Notes under the pieces: model-generated
Told to the model about the DNA's origin: nothing
Databases searched by the model: none
What the model saw: only the letters and a program-made list of their open reading frames with translations
Program-made: the position numbers and the translations under genes
NCBI GenBank assembly: GCA_900128395.1
Contig: LT649277.1
Coordinates: 1-46,827 of the forward strand
Origin: Stramenopiles sp. TOSAG23-2
Taxonomy: Eukaryota; Sar
Reading direction: 5' to 3'
DNA length: 46,827 bases
In this document: positions 20,293 to 29,100 of the stretch, piece after piece
Layout: each line of letters opens with the position of its first letter
Position numbering within the stretch: the stretch's first letter is position 1

Positions 20293-22665
20293 ATGAAAAT
20301 GAACAATAATAAATATGATCATGTTACAAATGTAATACATACAACATTTATCATCGTATTCCTTATTGTATTTATATTGAACCAATCATCTTGTACATAT
20401 GCAAATACTGCAGTAGGAGCTAGTCCAACATCAACAACTACTACGTCAACAAGTTCGTCATCGTCGTCTGCTTCTACAACTGCTGCTTCTACTACTACTA
20501 GTAGTAATAGTCGTCATACGAATAATAATAATAATGTCAATAATAATGTCAACAGTAATAATAACATGGATGAACTTGTAAACCAACATTTATTATCAGC
20601 TGAAGCACAAGAATTATATGAAAAAGCTGAAGCATTTAATCGTGGGACATTGAAAGTCGAGCAAAATGTCGAACGTGCTGAAGCATTATATCGCAAAGCA
20701 TCTGAACTTACAGGTCCATTTGCTGCTGCATCTTTAAACGCACTTGCAAAATTAGCAAAAAATCCAAAAGATAAATTACATTTTCATAATCAATCTGCTA
20801 TCCGTGGTAATCCAAATTCACATTTCATGATGGGTGTTTTTCATAGTACAGGACTTTTTGAAACGGAAATTAATCAAGCGAAAGCATTGTTGCATTTTCA
20901 TTTTGCTGCAATCGGTAATGATACAAAAGGTGCAATGGCAGCTGGTTATCGTATATTTTATGGTGTTGGTGTACCAAAAGATTGTAAACGTGCATCTTTG
21001 TATTATGAATTAGCAGCAAATGCTGTAGTGGATGAAGCAGATCGTAAATCTATGACCGAAGCAAATGAACAAAAAGTATTAAGCGATGCATTTTATAAAA
21101 GCAATCAAAAATCAAACGATGATGCGGAAGTGATACAATATTTTCAATATGCAGCAGATAAAGGCGATAAACGTGGATTGATCGGTTTAGGTCAACTTTA
21201 TTATTATGGATTACGTGGTTTAAAACGTGATTTTTTAAAAGCATTTCATTTATTTAAAAAAGCAACGACGTTGCATAAAAGTGGTGCTGGATATGCAAAT
21301 ATGGGACATATGTATTTAAATGGTTTTGTAACGGATGAGATTGAAAGTATGGATCCAAATACTGCATTATCGCCATCTTCCTCTCGGAAAAATGTTTTTT
21401 ATGATGATGATGATAATAACAATGATTATGCACATCATTTTGCATCCTATGATGAACATAAAAAGAAAGAAAAATATTTAAAAGCAAAGGAAATGTTTAC
21501 AAATGCAATACAAGCTGGAAATTCATTTGGTTACACTGGTTTAGGTGTTATGTTTTTATGGGGTTTAGGCATTGATCAAAATATTCCGCATGCTGTACAT
21601 TTATTAAAAAAAGCTGCAGATGCTGGTAATGCACATGCACATTACACATTAGGTGTTTTGAATTTAGGTTTTTCGATACCAAATACAGATGCATATCGTA
21701 ATTTTAGGACGGCATCTCAACATTTTCAAGTCGCAGCACAAGCAGGTCATTTACATGCACAACATAAATTAGGAAATATGAATTTACATGGTATTGGTAT
21801 GGAAAAAAATTGTAGAGCTGCAGTACAATTGTTTAAAAAAGTAGCAGAAGCAGGTAAACATGTATTGAATTTAAAACGTGCATATGGTTTAATTAGTAGT
21901 AGTAGTAGTAATAGTGGTGTGTATGGTCCATATGATAAAGATCAACGTGCTTTAGTTTTATATGCAATGGCAGCTGAAATGGGTTTTCAACGTGCGCAAG
22001 AAAATGCGGCTTGGATGTATGAAAAAATATTACGTATTGCTCAAAAAAAACATTTAGGTATAGAAACAAGTATTGATGATAATAGTAATAAAGATGATGA
22101 AAAAAGTAGTGGTGATACTACAAATGATGGTGATGGGACTATTCATGAGAAAATTGTTGGTTCACATTCAAATAATAATAATGATAAAGTAGCAGAAGAA
22201 GAAGGCGATAGTAAAGAAAATAAAAAACCATTTGGTTTACGTATGTGGGAATTAGCAGCTGCACAAGGTAATATTCGTGCTAGTTTACGTGTTGGTGATT
22301 TCTTTTATTCTGGTTTATTAGGCACGACGGTTAATTACAAACGTGCTGCTGCACGATATCAACAAGCTGCTAATTTAGGTAGTGCACAAGCATTATTTAA
22401 TTTAGGTTACATGCATCAATTAGGTCTTGGATTTCATTCAAAAGATTTTCATTTAGCAAAACGACAATACGATACAGCCATTTCCAAAAGTCGTGATGCA
22501 TATGTACCATGTACTTTGGCATTGCATTATTTATATTTTCAAAGTGCATGGGAAACATCGATTGATTGGAATGAATTTTTTAATTGTTTATATAAAACAT
22601 TCATGGCACAATGGATTTATCCAAAGCAATTTGAATTATTTTTAGGTAGTAAAAAGTTGTTGTAA
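20293..22665 (+). CDS. SEL1L/Hrd3-like Sel1-repeat protein
   Basis: A 790-residue protein likely to serve as the luminal substrate-selection partner of an Hrd1-type ER ubiquitin ligase. Residues about 14-40 form a signal/anchor helix, followed by a Ser/Thr/Asn-rich tract. From about 100 on there are around a dozen Sel1-like alpha repeats in three blocks (for example DKGDKRGLIGLGQLYYYG; AGNAHAHYTLGVLNLG; GSAQALFNLGYMHQLGLG), separated by low-complexity inserts rich in Asp and Asn. The last repeats (KRQYDTAISKSRDAYVPCTL) resemble the SEL1L C-terminal block. There is no clear C-terminal membrane helix where SEL1L/Hrd3 have one, so it may be soluble or N-terminally anchored. A secreted Sel1 protein of another pathway is the alternative. 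A G9 tract follows the stop within 45 bp. Confidence 0.85.
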   Translation: MKMNNNKYDHVTNVIHTTFIIVFLIVFILNQSSCTYANTAVGASPTSTTTTSTSSSSSSASTTAASTTTSSNSRHTNNNNNVNNNVNSNNNMDELVNQHLLSAEAQELYEKAEAFNRGTLKVEQNVERAEALYRKASELTGPFAAASLNALAKLAKNPKDKLHFHNQSAIRGNPNSHFMMGVFHSTGLFETEINQAKALLHFHFAAIGNDTKGAMAAGYRIFYGVGVPKDCKRASLYYELAANAVVDEADRKSMTEANEQKVLSDAFYKSNQKSNDDAEVIQYFQYAADKGDKRGLIGLGQLYYYGLRGLKRDFLKAFHLFKKATTLHKSGAGYANMGHMYLNGFVTDEIESMDPNTALSPSSSRKNVFYDDDDNNNDYAHHFASYDEHKKKEKYLKAKEMFTNAIQAGNSFGYTGLGVMFLWGLGIDQNIPHAVHLLKKAADAGNAHAHYTLGVLNLGFSIPNTDAYRNFRTASQHFQVAAQAGHLHAQHKLGNMNLHGIGMEKNCRAAVQLFKKVAEAGKHVLNLKRAYGLISSSSSNSGVYGPYDKDQRALVLYAMAAEMGFQRAQENAAWMYEKILRIAQKKHLGIETSIDDNSNKDDEKSSGDTTNDGDGTIHEKIVGSHSNNNNDKVAEEEGDSKENKKPFGLRMWELAAAQGNIRASLRVGDFFYSGLLGTTVNYKRAAARYQQAANLGSAQALFNLGYMHQLGLGFHSKDFHLAKRQYDTAISKSRDAYVPCTLALHYLYFQSAWETSIDWNEFFNCLYKTFMAQWIYPKQFELFLGSKKLL

Positions 22666-22760
22666 AACGGAGTTCAAAGAGAAGAAAAAGGAGAGGGGGG
22701 GGAGCGAGATTTGATTTTGAAAATTTTAAAAAATAAAATAATTGTGGGTGTATATGTTTT

Positions 22761-23504
22761 TTATCTACGACCATCATTGCCATGTGAAACAACATGTTGT
22801 GTTGCTGCCATGTGAGTTTGTTTGACTTTATCACTATATGTTTTCAATGTACGTACACATTTCTCAGCAATTTCTTTCTCTTTTGCAACGTCTTTTTTCA
22901 ATATTTCATGACGTTCTTGTTCTTTTTTTAATAATAATTGTAAACGGTTTAAATCTGTTTGTTTACTTTTCATACGTTCAGCACGTAATATATTTTCAGG
23001 TTCGTCTTTCAATGTTGGCGGGCAACGCTCATTTGTTCCTGGTAATACAGGTTGTTCATTGACTAACTTATCCAGGCGATTTAATTTTTCTACTAATTTT
23101 CTTTTCTTCACTATTTGTTCAAATGAAGTACGTACATTTTCAGTTACGTCACGTAATATATTATCTATCGAATCATCTTGTACCATAGCTTTAAATGCTG
23201 GTATATCACTTAACGTTAATCCACCATGATCACGTTTTCTTTTTTTCCTACGTTCATCGATTTGATGATGCAAACGTTCTGGTGCTTCAACGGTTCTTAA
23301 TACATTGGTAAACCATTTCGTTTTCACTGATTCTTTACTATTATTTAAAGCCCTATTCAATACTTCCCTTACACGTCTCATTCTTGGACCTTCATTATTC
23401 ACATATGTCAATCCTTGTACTGGTGATTGTATTGGTGATGGTGTGGTAGTGGCAGTACCGGCAGTTGCAGTAGTAGTAGTAGTAGTCGTTGATTTTTTCA
23501 TCAT
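22761..23504 (-). CDS. Basic coiled-coil protein of unknown function
   Basis: A 247-residue protein I do not recognise. A Thr/Ala-rich leader (1-30) precedes a basic segment with an RRKKRKRDH patch near residue 85, which could be a nuclear localisation signal. Residues 100-125 (SDIPAFKAMVQDDSIDNILRD) and 130-240 are helical, with heptads in RLQLLLKKEQERHEILKK. Size and charge resemble small kinetochore or mediator-type coiled-coil subunits, but I see no diagnostic motif. It converges on the SEL1L-like gene, with 95 bp between the two stops. A run of Thr codons gives the N-terminal poly-Thr. Confidence 0.7.
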   Translation of the reverse strand: MMKKSTTTTTTTATAGTATTTPSPIQSPVQGLTYVNNEGPRMRRVREVLNRALNNSKESVKTKWFTNVLRTVEAPERLHHQIDERRKKRKRDHGGLTLSDIPAFKAMVQDDSIDNILRDVTENVRTSFEQIVKKRKLVEKLNRLDKLVNEQPVLPGTNERCPPTLKDEPENILRAERMKSKQTDLNRLQLLLKKEQERHEILKKDVAKEKEIAEKCVRTLKTYSDKVKQTHMAATQHVVSHGNDGRR

Positions 23505-24168
23505 TGTTATCTTATCTTTTCGTGATGTACATGTATATGTAAACTCTACTTTCTTTTTTTCTATCCTTTTGTTCTTTTATGTTTTTCATCGTTAATTTGT
23601 AAATTTTGTTTGTTGAAAATTAATAAAAAATTTTAAATTTTCAAACGATTTTTAAGAGAAGTTTGTTGAAAGAAGTATACGAATAAAGTGTACTATTATG
23701 ATAACATTTGATAGGAGAATTTGCAGTGCTATGTGCTATATAGTGCTAGATGCTAGATAACCCTTCTATACAATATACAATATACAGATGCTATTTTTAA
23801 AAATCGATAGTGTATCGTTTTAATTAGTGACAGGATCGAGCGAATACAATGCTATACAGATGCTATTTTTAAAAATCAATAGTGTATCGTTTTAATTAGT
23901 GACAGGATCGAGCGAATACAATGCTATACACATGCTATTTAAAAAATCAATAATAGTGACGGTTTTAGTTTATTATGGCAACTATAAAAACTATATGGGG
24001 GTTGTTTGATGCACAGAGTTTTATTGTTTTGCACTTTTATTTGGACGATTTAGTAGATTTAGAGAAGAAAAGCAAATATCATATATATATATGTGTAGAT
24101 ATATGATAACAACATTTTGTATAAATATTAGTGACGTGAAAACAAATGAGAACAACAACAACAACAAC
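23505..24168. other. Intergenic with 72-bp tandem repeat
   Basis: Between divergent genes. It contains the 72-bp repeat at 23782-23965 and an AT-rich leader. An in-frame ATG at 24091 lies upstream of the next gene, but 24169 is preferred as the start. Confidence 0.55.
23782..23965. repeat. 72-bp tandem repeat, about 2.4 copies
   Basis: The unit starts tatacagatgctattttta, with copies at about 23783 and 23855 and a partial third at about 23927 that is degraded (acatgctatttaaaaaatc). The first two differ by one visible base (aatcgatag against aatcaatag). Confidence 0.9.
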
Positions 24169-25272
24169 ATGGCACAAAAAAAATGTAAAACTATTATGAA
24201 AAAGACATATGAATATTCACGTTTATCTGTCTTATTTGAAAATGTATTATATAAAAAAATATTTATTGCTAATATTATTGCATGTTTATTATTTTTTATC
24301 ATATGGATTATTATAGGATATTCATTAACGGCCGAGGTATGGGAGAATGAAGCTTGGCATAAAGATGGTTTAGGAAAATATAGAAAGAAATTAAAAAAAA
24401 ATGCTACATATCGAAAATCATCTTATTGTGAAAAAAATAGATTTGATGAAAATGCCTTCATGGCTGAGCCTATTAACGCTTTATCTAATTATTCATATTG
24501 TTTATATGGATGGATTGTTTTTGCACTAGCAATTGTAGACTATTTAAAATTATCACCACAAAATAATGATAAGAATAACGATAATAACACAGAAAATAAC
24601 AACAACAACAAAAATAATGATAAGAACAATTCGAATTATCGTGATGAAATATTAATATTGCAATTTCCATTATGGAGTATTTTATTTGCTATGAATTTAT
24701 TTTATCTTGGAGTTGGTTCGTTTTTATTTCATTCTGGATTAACAAGATTAGGACAAACATTAGATGTTGCAGCAATATATTCAGCATTTGGATGTTTATT
24801 ACTTTATTTGCTTGCAAGGTTTATATACACAAATCGTGAAAAACGTATTTATAATGGTAAATTGAATATTATTCAATACATATTCATGGTATTATCACTT
24901 CTTGGAAGTATATTGTTTTACATTTACAAATGGAAATTAAATTCTGGAATCATGTTTGGTGTATTACTAGGAATTATACTTATCATCACTAGTTTGCATT
25001 ATATCATATACCGTGAAAAAATATATTTCAGATTTGTTGGATTGTCCTTAATATGTTTAGGATTTGCATTTTTTTTTCGAACAGGAGATCAAGAGAAATG
25101 GATATGTGATAGTAAATCTTTCTTTCAAGGACATGCATTATGGCATTTTTTAACAGCAACTTCTTATTTTTGTGGATATTTATTTGGACGTAGTGAATGT
25201 GGTGTAATAAATGTTCGTACAAATGTGTTTGATAAGATTGCACCAATGAAAATAATGGAAGAAGAAGTGTAG
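24169..25272 (+). CDS. CREST-superfamily membrane hydrolase, alkaline-ceramidase-like
   Basis: A 367-residue protein with about seven membrane helices. The metal-site signature of the CREST superfamily is visible: GVGSFLFHSGLTRLGQTLDV holds the first His and the Asp, and the late QGHALWHFLTA holds the HxxxH pair. An early acidic ENAFMAEPINALSNYSY segment resembles the E/N motif of alkaline ceramidases, which cleave ceramide in the ER or Golgi membrane. An Asn-rich cytosolic or luminal insert interrupts the loop at about residues 138-158. Other CREST members (Per1-like, PAQR) are possible, but ceramidase fits best. I chose ATG 24169 (MAQKKCK) over 24091 because the extra 26 residues are unlike the family. 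A GA-rich tract follows the TAG. Confidence 0.75.
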   Translation: MAQKKCKTIMKKTYEYSRLSVLFENVLYKKIFIANIIACLLFFIIWIIIGYSLTAEVWENEAWHKDGLGKYRKKLKKNATYRKSSYCEKNRFDENAFMAEPINALSNYSYCLYGWIVFALAIVDYLKLSPQNNDKNNDNNTENNNNNKNNDKNNSNYRDEILILQFPLWSILFAMNLFYLGVGSFLFHSGLTRLGQTLDVAAIYSAFGCLLLYLLARFIYTNREKRIYNGKLNIIQYIFMVLSLLGSILFYIYKWKLNSGIMFGVLLGIILIITSLHYIIYREKIYFRFVGLSLICLGFAFFFRTGDQEKWICDSKSFFQGHALWHFLTATSYFCGYLFGRSECGVINVRTNVFDKIAPMKIMEEEV

Positions 25273-25674
25273 CCAGCCATGATACATGGCAAGTAGAAGC
25301 ATGCAAATGGTGAAATAGAGAGAGAGAGGGACGTGTTTGTTGTAAAAATGTTATGTTGGCCCCATAATATCTACATTTTAATTAGTATCGATCATCATCA
25401 CAACAACAGTGTTTATATGTTTTAATATTATTCCATACTATTATTATACTAATACCTAATTAATTAAGTAGTTCTACACTTACTATTAATAATAATACTT
25501 GAAAATAATAATAATTAATAATAATAATAATATACTACTACTCTAATAATACAAACAGTACTTACAAAAAAACATATATATACGCACACAGATTTTTTTA
25601 TACAGATATACACACATCGCGTTGTCTGGTAAAGAAACAATCACACTTAGTGTGTAACATTAACCACATGAAGA
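25273..25674. other. Intergenic, no gene seen
   Basis: 400 bp, AT-rich with ATA/ATT microsatellites near 25480-25535. A GA tract on the plus strand (25316-25328) lies in the probable 3' untranslated region of the upstream gene. Confidence 0.55.
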
Positions 25675-27183
25675 ATGAAGAATAAAAACCAACTAGAGAA
25701 ACAAATATCACCACCATTATTACCTTCTTCATCTTCTACAACATCCAATCCATGGTATTTACAAAATGTAGATGATAATTATAAAAAGAAATACAGTTAC
25801 AATAACAATAATAATAATAACAATAACGATTCTTCTTCTTCTTCTTCTACTACTATTAGAAAATACAATCCACTTCAAGATGAATTGAAACATACACATA
25901 AAAAACTTCGACATGTACATAATTTGCTACAATTGAAAACAGAGGCCAATTTAAATATTATGAAAGAAACATCCATTTTACAAACAACATGTGCTGAACT
26001 ACGAAATGAATTATATATTGCCAGACAAACGATAGAAAAACAAAATGATATAATATTAAAGTTGAAGGAAGATCAATTAAATTACCAACCAGCAGGACCA
26101 AATGCAACTGTCAGGTTACAATTTACAATGGAAAAGAATCTAGAATTAAACGATATCATAAAAGATTTAAAAGCACAAAAAGAAACGTTGAAAGTATATT
26201 TAGCAAAAGTAGATAATTATTCAGTACGTGTTGAGCAGGAAAATAAATCAATGAAAAAACAAATGGAACGTTTAAAAGCTATTAAACATGTCGATACACA
26301 AAATGAACGCCATCGTTTAGATGAATGGAAAAGTTATGTCCAATTAATGGATACAAAAATTGACAAATTTAGAAATGTAGATAAAGTCAAACAAGATGAA
26401 ATTGAAAATTTAACTTTTATGTTACGTGAAAAACATATTGAATTAGATAACATTCGACGTTTAACGAAAGATACTATTGATACGGCGAATCATACACGTG
26501 ATGAATATATTGTACAAATGAAAAAGAAAAATGAAGAATTAGAAAATGCTCAACGAAAAGAAAAACTTTTAACGGATATTATTCATAAGCATGAAATTAA
26601 ACATAAAAATACGAAAATAACTTTGAAGAAAAAACAAATAATTATAGATATGTTAGAAAAAGATTTATTAAAATCTGAGAAATTAGTTGGTAAACATGAA
26701 CGTGTCATCATTGCATTACAAGAAGAAATAACATTATTAGTAGATAAATTAAGTCCTAAGTTTGAAATAAAGGCAAACAATAATAATATTAATACTACAA
26801 CAACAACGACACCACCAATTAATACATCAACAAAACAACAAAAATCATTATTAAAAACCAATTTTTGTGTTAAAGTATTTATTGATTCTGATCGTGTTCG
26901 TATAGACGATGAATATAAAGATCAAGTTGTACATGAATTAAAACAACAATTGATAAAAAATGATGTGGAAATAGATAACTTGTGGTTTCCAGAAGGTAGA
27001 ACGGATGGATACGATTCAGGTGAAGTTGTCATGACATTGTTTACAAAACATCCACGTGTAGAGGAAGATATTCATAAATTATTTGTAAGATTACAAAAAA
27101 ATAATTTCCCAGACGTTATTATGAAATCAATATTACCACCAATAGCAATTGCATGGTGGAGTCAAAGTGATGTGGTGGAGTAA
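25675..27183 (+). CDS. Long coiled-coil protein with a C-terminal globular domain
   Basis: A 502-residue protein of unknown family. Residues 1-65 are Ser/Asn low complexity; 66-365 form a nearly continuous coiled coil (LQDELKHTHKKLRHVHNLL and onwards). An Asn/Thr linker (about 366-392) precedes a compact C-terminal region (395-500) with a beta/alpha pattern (CVKVFIDSDRVRIDDEYKDQ; VVMTLFTKHPRVEEDIHKLF) ending in IAWWSQSDVVE. The next gene is STPG-like, so both may serve an axoneme or basal body, but that is inference from proximity. The first ATG is used; an upstream out-of-frame ATG lies a few bases before. The stop is TAA. Confidence 0.75.
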   Translation: MKNKNQLEKQISPPLLPSSSSTTSNPWYLQNVDDNYKKKYSYNNNNNNNNNDSSSSSSTTIRKYNPLQDELKHTHKKLRHVHNLLQLKTEANLNIMKETSILQTTCAELRNELYIARQTIEKQNDIILKLKEDQLNYQPAGPNATVRLQFTMEKNLELNDIIKDLKAQKETLKVYLAKVDNYSVRVEQENKSMKKQMERLKAIKHVDTQNERHRLDEWKSYVQLMDTKIDKFRNVDKVKQDEIENLTFMLREKHIELDNIRRLTKDTIDTANHTRDEYIVQMKKKNEELENAQRKEKLLTDIIHKHEIKHKNTKITLKKKQIIIDMLEKDLLKSEKLVGKHERVIIALQEEITLLVDKLSPKFEIKANNNNINTTTTTTPPINTSTKQQKSLLKTNFCVKVFIDSDRVRIDDEYKDQVVHELKQQLIKNDVEIDNLWFPEGRTDGYDSGEVVMTLFTKHPRVEEDIHKLFVRLQKNNFPDVIMKSILPPIAIAWWSQSDVVE

Positions 27184-27450
27184 TTTTTAATTTTATTATA
27201 TATAAAAAGGTCTGTTATATAATATACTGGTATCTATCATACGAAAAAAAAGACTAAAAATTTGTCGTTAACTTTTTATCTCTCCTGTTTAATCTAAATC
27301 ACCCCCTGCTTAGAAATTTAATTTTACGGCTTAAATTTCTGAGCAGCTTTTTGTACACACACAAAAGAACACACACACACAGAGTTTGTTGTACACACAA
27401 TTTTTGGTACATCATATATATCATATTTTTACGTTTTTCGTTAAAATGTT

Positions 27451-28482
27451 TTAAGCCTGATATCTACTTTTATTACGCCGCCGTTCATTATTATGTAATT
27501 CTGTAGTTGGTACGAATTCAGCTTGATCACCACCAGTTTTTAATTTATAAATTGCAAGTTCTCTTCGTTCATTATCAGCTTTACGTTTTTTAGCTAATTT
27601 ATCTGCAAATGTTTCTCTAGGTGCCATCGGTATTTTCACACCACGATTTAATGGTTGCCATGGATTGGTTTTATGTACAATTCGTTTACCAACAGGTGTT
27701 AATCCACGTTTACGATTTCTTGTTTGTATTGCTATTAAACTTTTATCTTTTTTTAATTTTTTACCTTTAAATTTATTTGCAAAGAAATTTGATGGTACAG
27801 ACCAATCATGACTTAATTTAGTAGAGACTTTATATGCATCATATGTACCAGGACCAACAGATGCTTGTGTTTGTCGTATTGTTCCTGGAAATCGATTAAT
27901 GGCATCTCTTGCGATACTATAACCATATAATGATTTTTTAGATATTTTTGCAATGGAAGCTTTTGGACCAGTATCTGTATCATAGATTCTATCTAATAAA
28001 TTTGGCTGGCCTTCTTTTGTAAAACGCATTTTTAATGGAAACACTGCACCACCACCTATGGTCCCTTCAGACCACCATTGCGATTTATATTCTCTTGTTA
28101 ATTCATATTCATATGATTTTTCTTCGTTTTCATTACCATCTAGTAACTCTTTATGATTGGTTACTCGTTTATTATTATTATTATTACTATTGCTTTTCCA
28201 TATATTATTATTACTACTACTGTTATTGTTGTTATTACCATCTTCTTCTTCTTCTATTGTTTCTTTTCCATACATATTACCTTTTCCCATAAATGTTCTT
28301 CTACTAGCTGGATATTTCACTTGTGGAACTTTACCACGTTTCATTCTGGAACGTAATGGTGTAAATACATATACAGTTTTCAATTGCTCTTCAACTTCTT
28401 CTATTAATGGTGCAGGTGAAGTAACAAAATGTGTTTTTGGTGCTTTACCTCTACGTCTCATGATGATACCTTTTAAATCCAT
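27451..28482 (-). CDS. Basic STPG/SHIPPO-like protein
   Basis: A 343-residue basic protein. The segment RQTQASVGPGTYDAY near residues 203-217 has the PGxY core of sperm-tail PG-rich (SHIPPO) repeats, which bind inside axonemal microtubules. Only one clear repeat is seen; RFPGTIR just before it may be a weak second. The N-terminal part is Arg/Lys/Pro-rich (MRRRGKAPKTHF), with an Asn-rich insert near 85-105. The C-terminal third is Lys/Arg-rich with AKKRKADNERRELAIYKLK. It is otherwise unrecognised. If the assignment holds it argues for a flagellated life stage. Start could also be the internal Met at residue 8. Confidence 0.6.
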   Translation of the reverse strand: MDLKGIIMRRRGKAPKTHFVTSPAPLIEEVEEQLKTVYVFTPLRSRMKRGKVPQVKYPASRRTFMGKGNMYGKETIEEEEDGNNNNNSSSNNNIWKSNSNNNNNKRVTNHKELLDGNENEEKSYEYELTREYKSQWWSEGTIGGGAVFPLKMRFTKEGQPNLLDRIYDTDTGPKASIAKISKKSLYGYSIARDAINRFPGTIRQTQASVGPGTYDAYKVSTKLSHDWSVPSNFFANKFKGKKLKKDKSLIAIQTRNRKRGLTPVGKRIVHKTNPWQPLNRGVKIPMAPRETFADKLAKKRKADNERRELAIYKLKTGGDQAEFVPTTELHNNERRRNKSRYQA

Positions 28483-29100
28483 GATGATGGCGAGGTGGGA
28501 GGGGGGAGTTGATATTCGTTTACAAAGTTTTTATTGGTTTACAAGTTGTATTTTCGTTTTTTATTTTACACGATTGTTGTTGTTGATTGTATTTAGGATT
28601 GTTTATGGTTTGGTATGTTTGTAGTTTATGTATAGACATATAATGTTGTATTGAATTTATTGTGTATTTTAACAGTATAATTGTTGTTGCATGCTGGCAT
28701 GCATAATTATGTTGTTTTGAGTGAAGATACTGTTAATTTTACGGAAATGTCTTAAATTTCACTTTTTTTTGATATATCTTAAGTGTATTCTTGATTGCAA
28801 GTATGATTTTATTAGCTTATCTGGTTCCTAATTCTTAGTATTTGATAAATCCAGTCTTTTTTTGGAAGTTTTATATTTTTAGTAGGGTTTAATGGTATTT
28901 ACATGCTACAGTAAATAAAAAAGGCTGTGCGCAGTCGTCGTCGTCTCATCAATCTCAAATGCCACAACCAGGTTAAAAGTAACCACGAGAGACATATTTA
29001 CAAAACTATCGTCGGGGTGTAATCAAAATTTTTTTCTTTCGACAGCTTCATAAAATAAAATTTTACAATGTACAACACAAACACCACTCTCTCCCCCACC
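28483..29100. other. Intergenic, no gene seen
   Basis: 600 bp between two minus-strand genes. It contains the dispersed motif near 28908-28942, an imperfect palindrome at gcatgctggcatgc (about 28689-28702), and a G5 tract on the minus strand immediately after the acyltransferase stop. Confidence 0.55.

Noticed and set aside
24091-24168. Upstream in-frame ATG for the ceramidase-like gene
   Set aside because: The added 26 residues are Asn-rich and atypical. ATG 24169 is followed at once by a family-like N-terminus.
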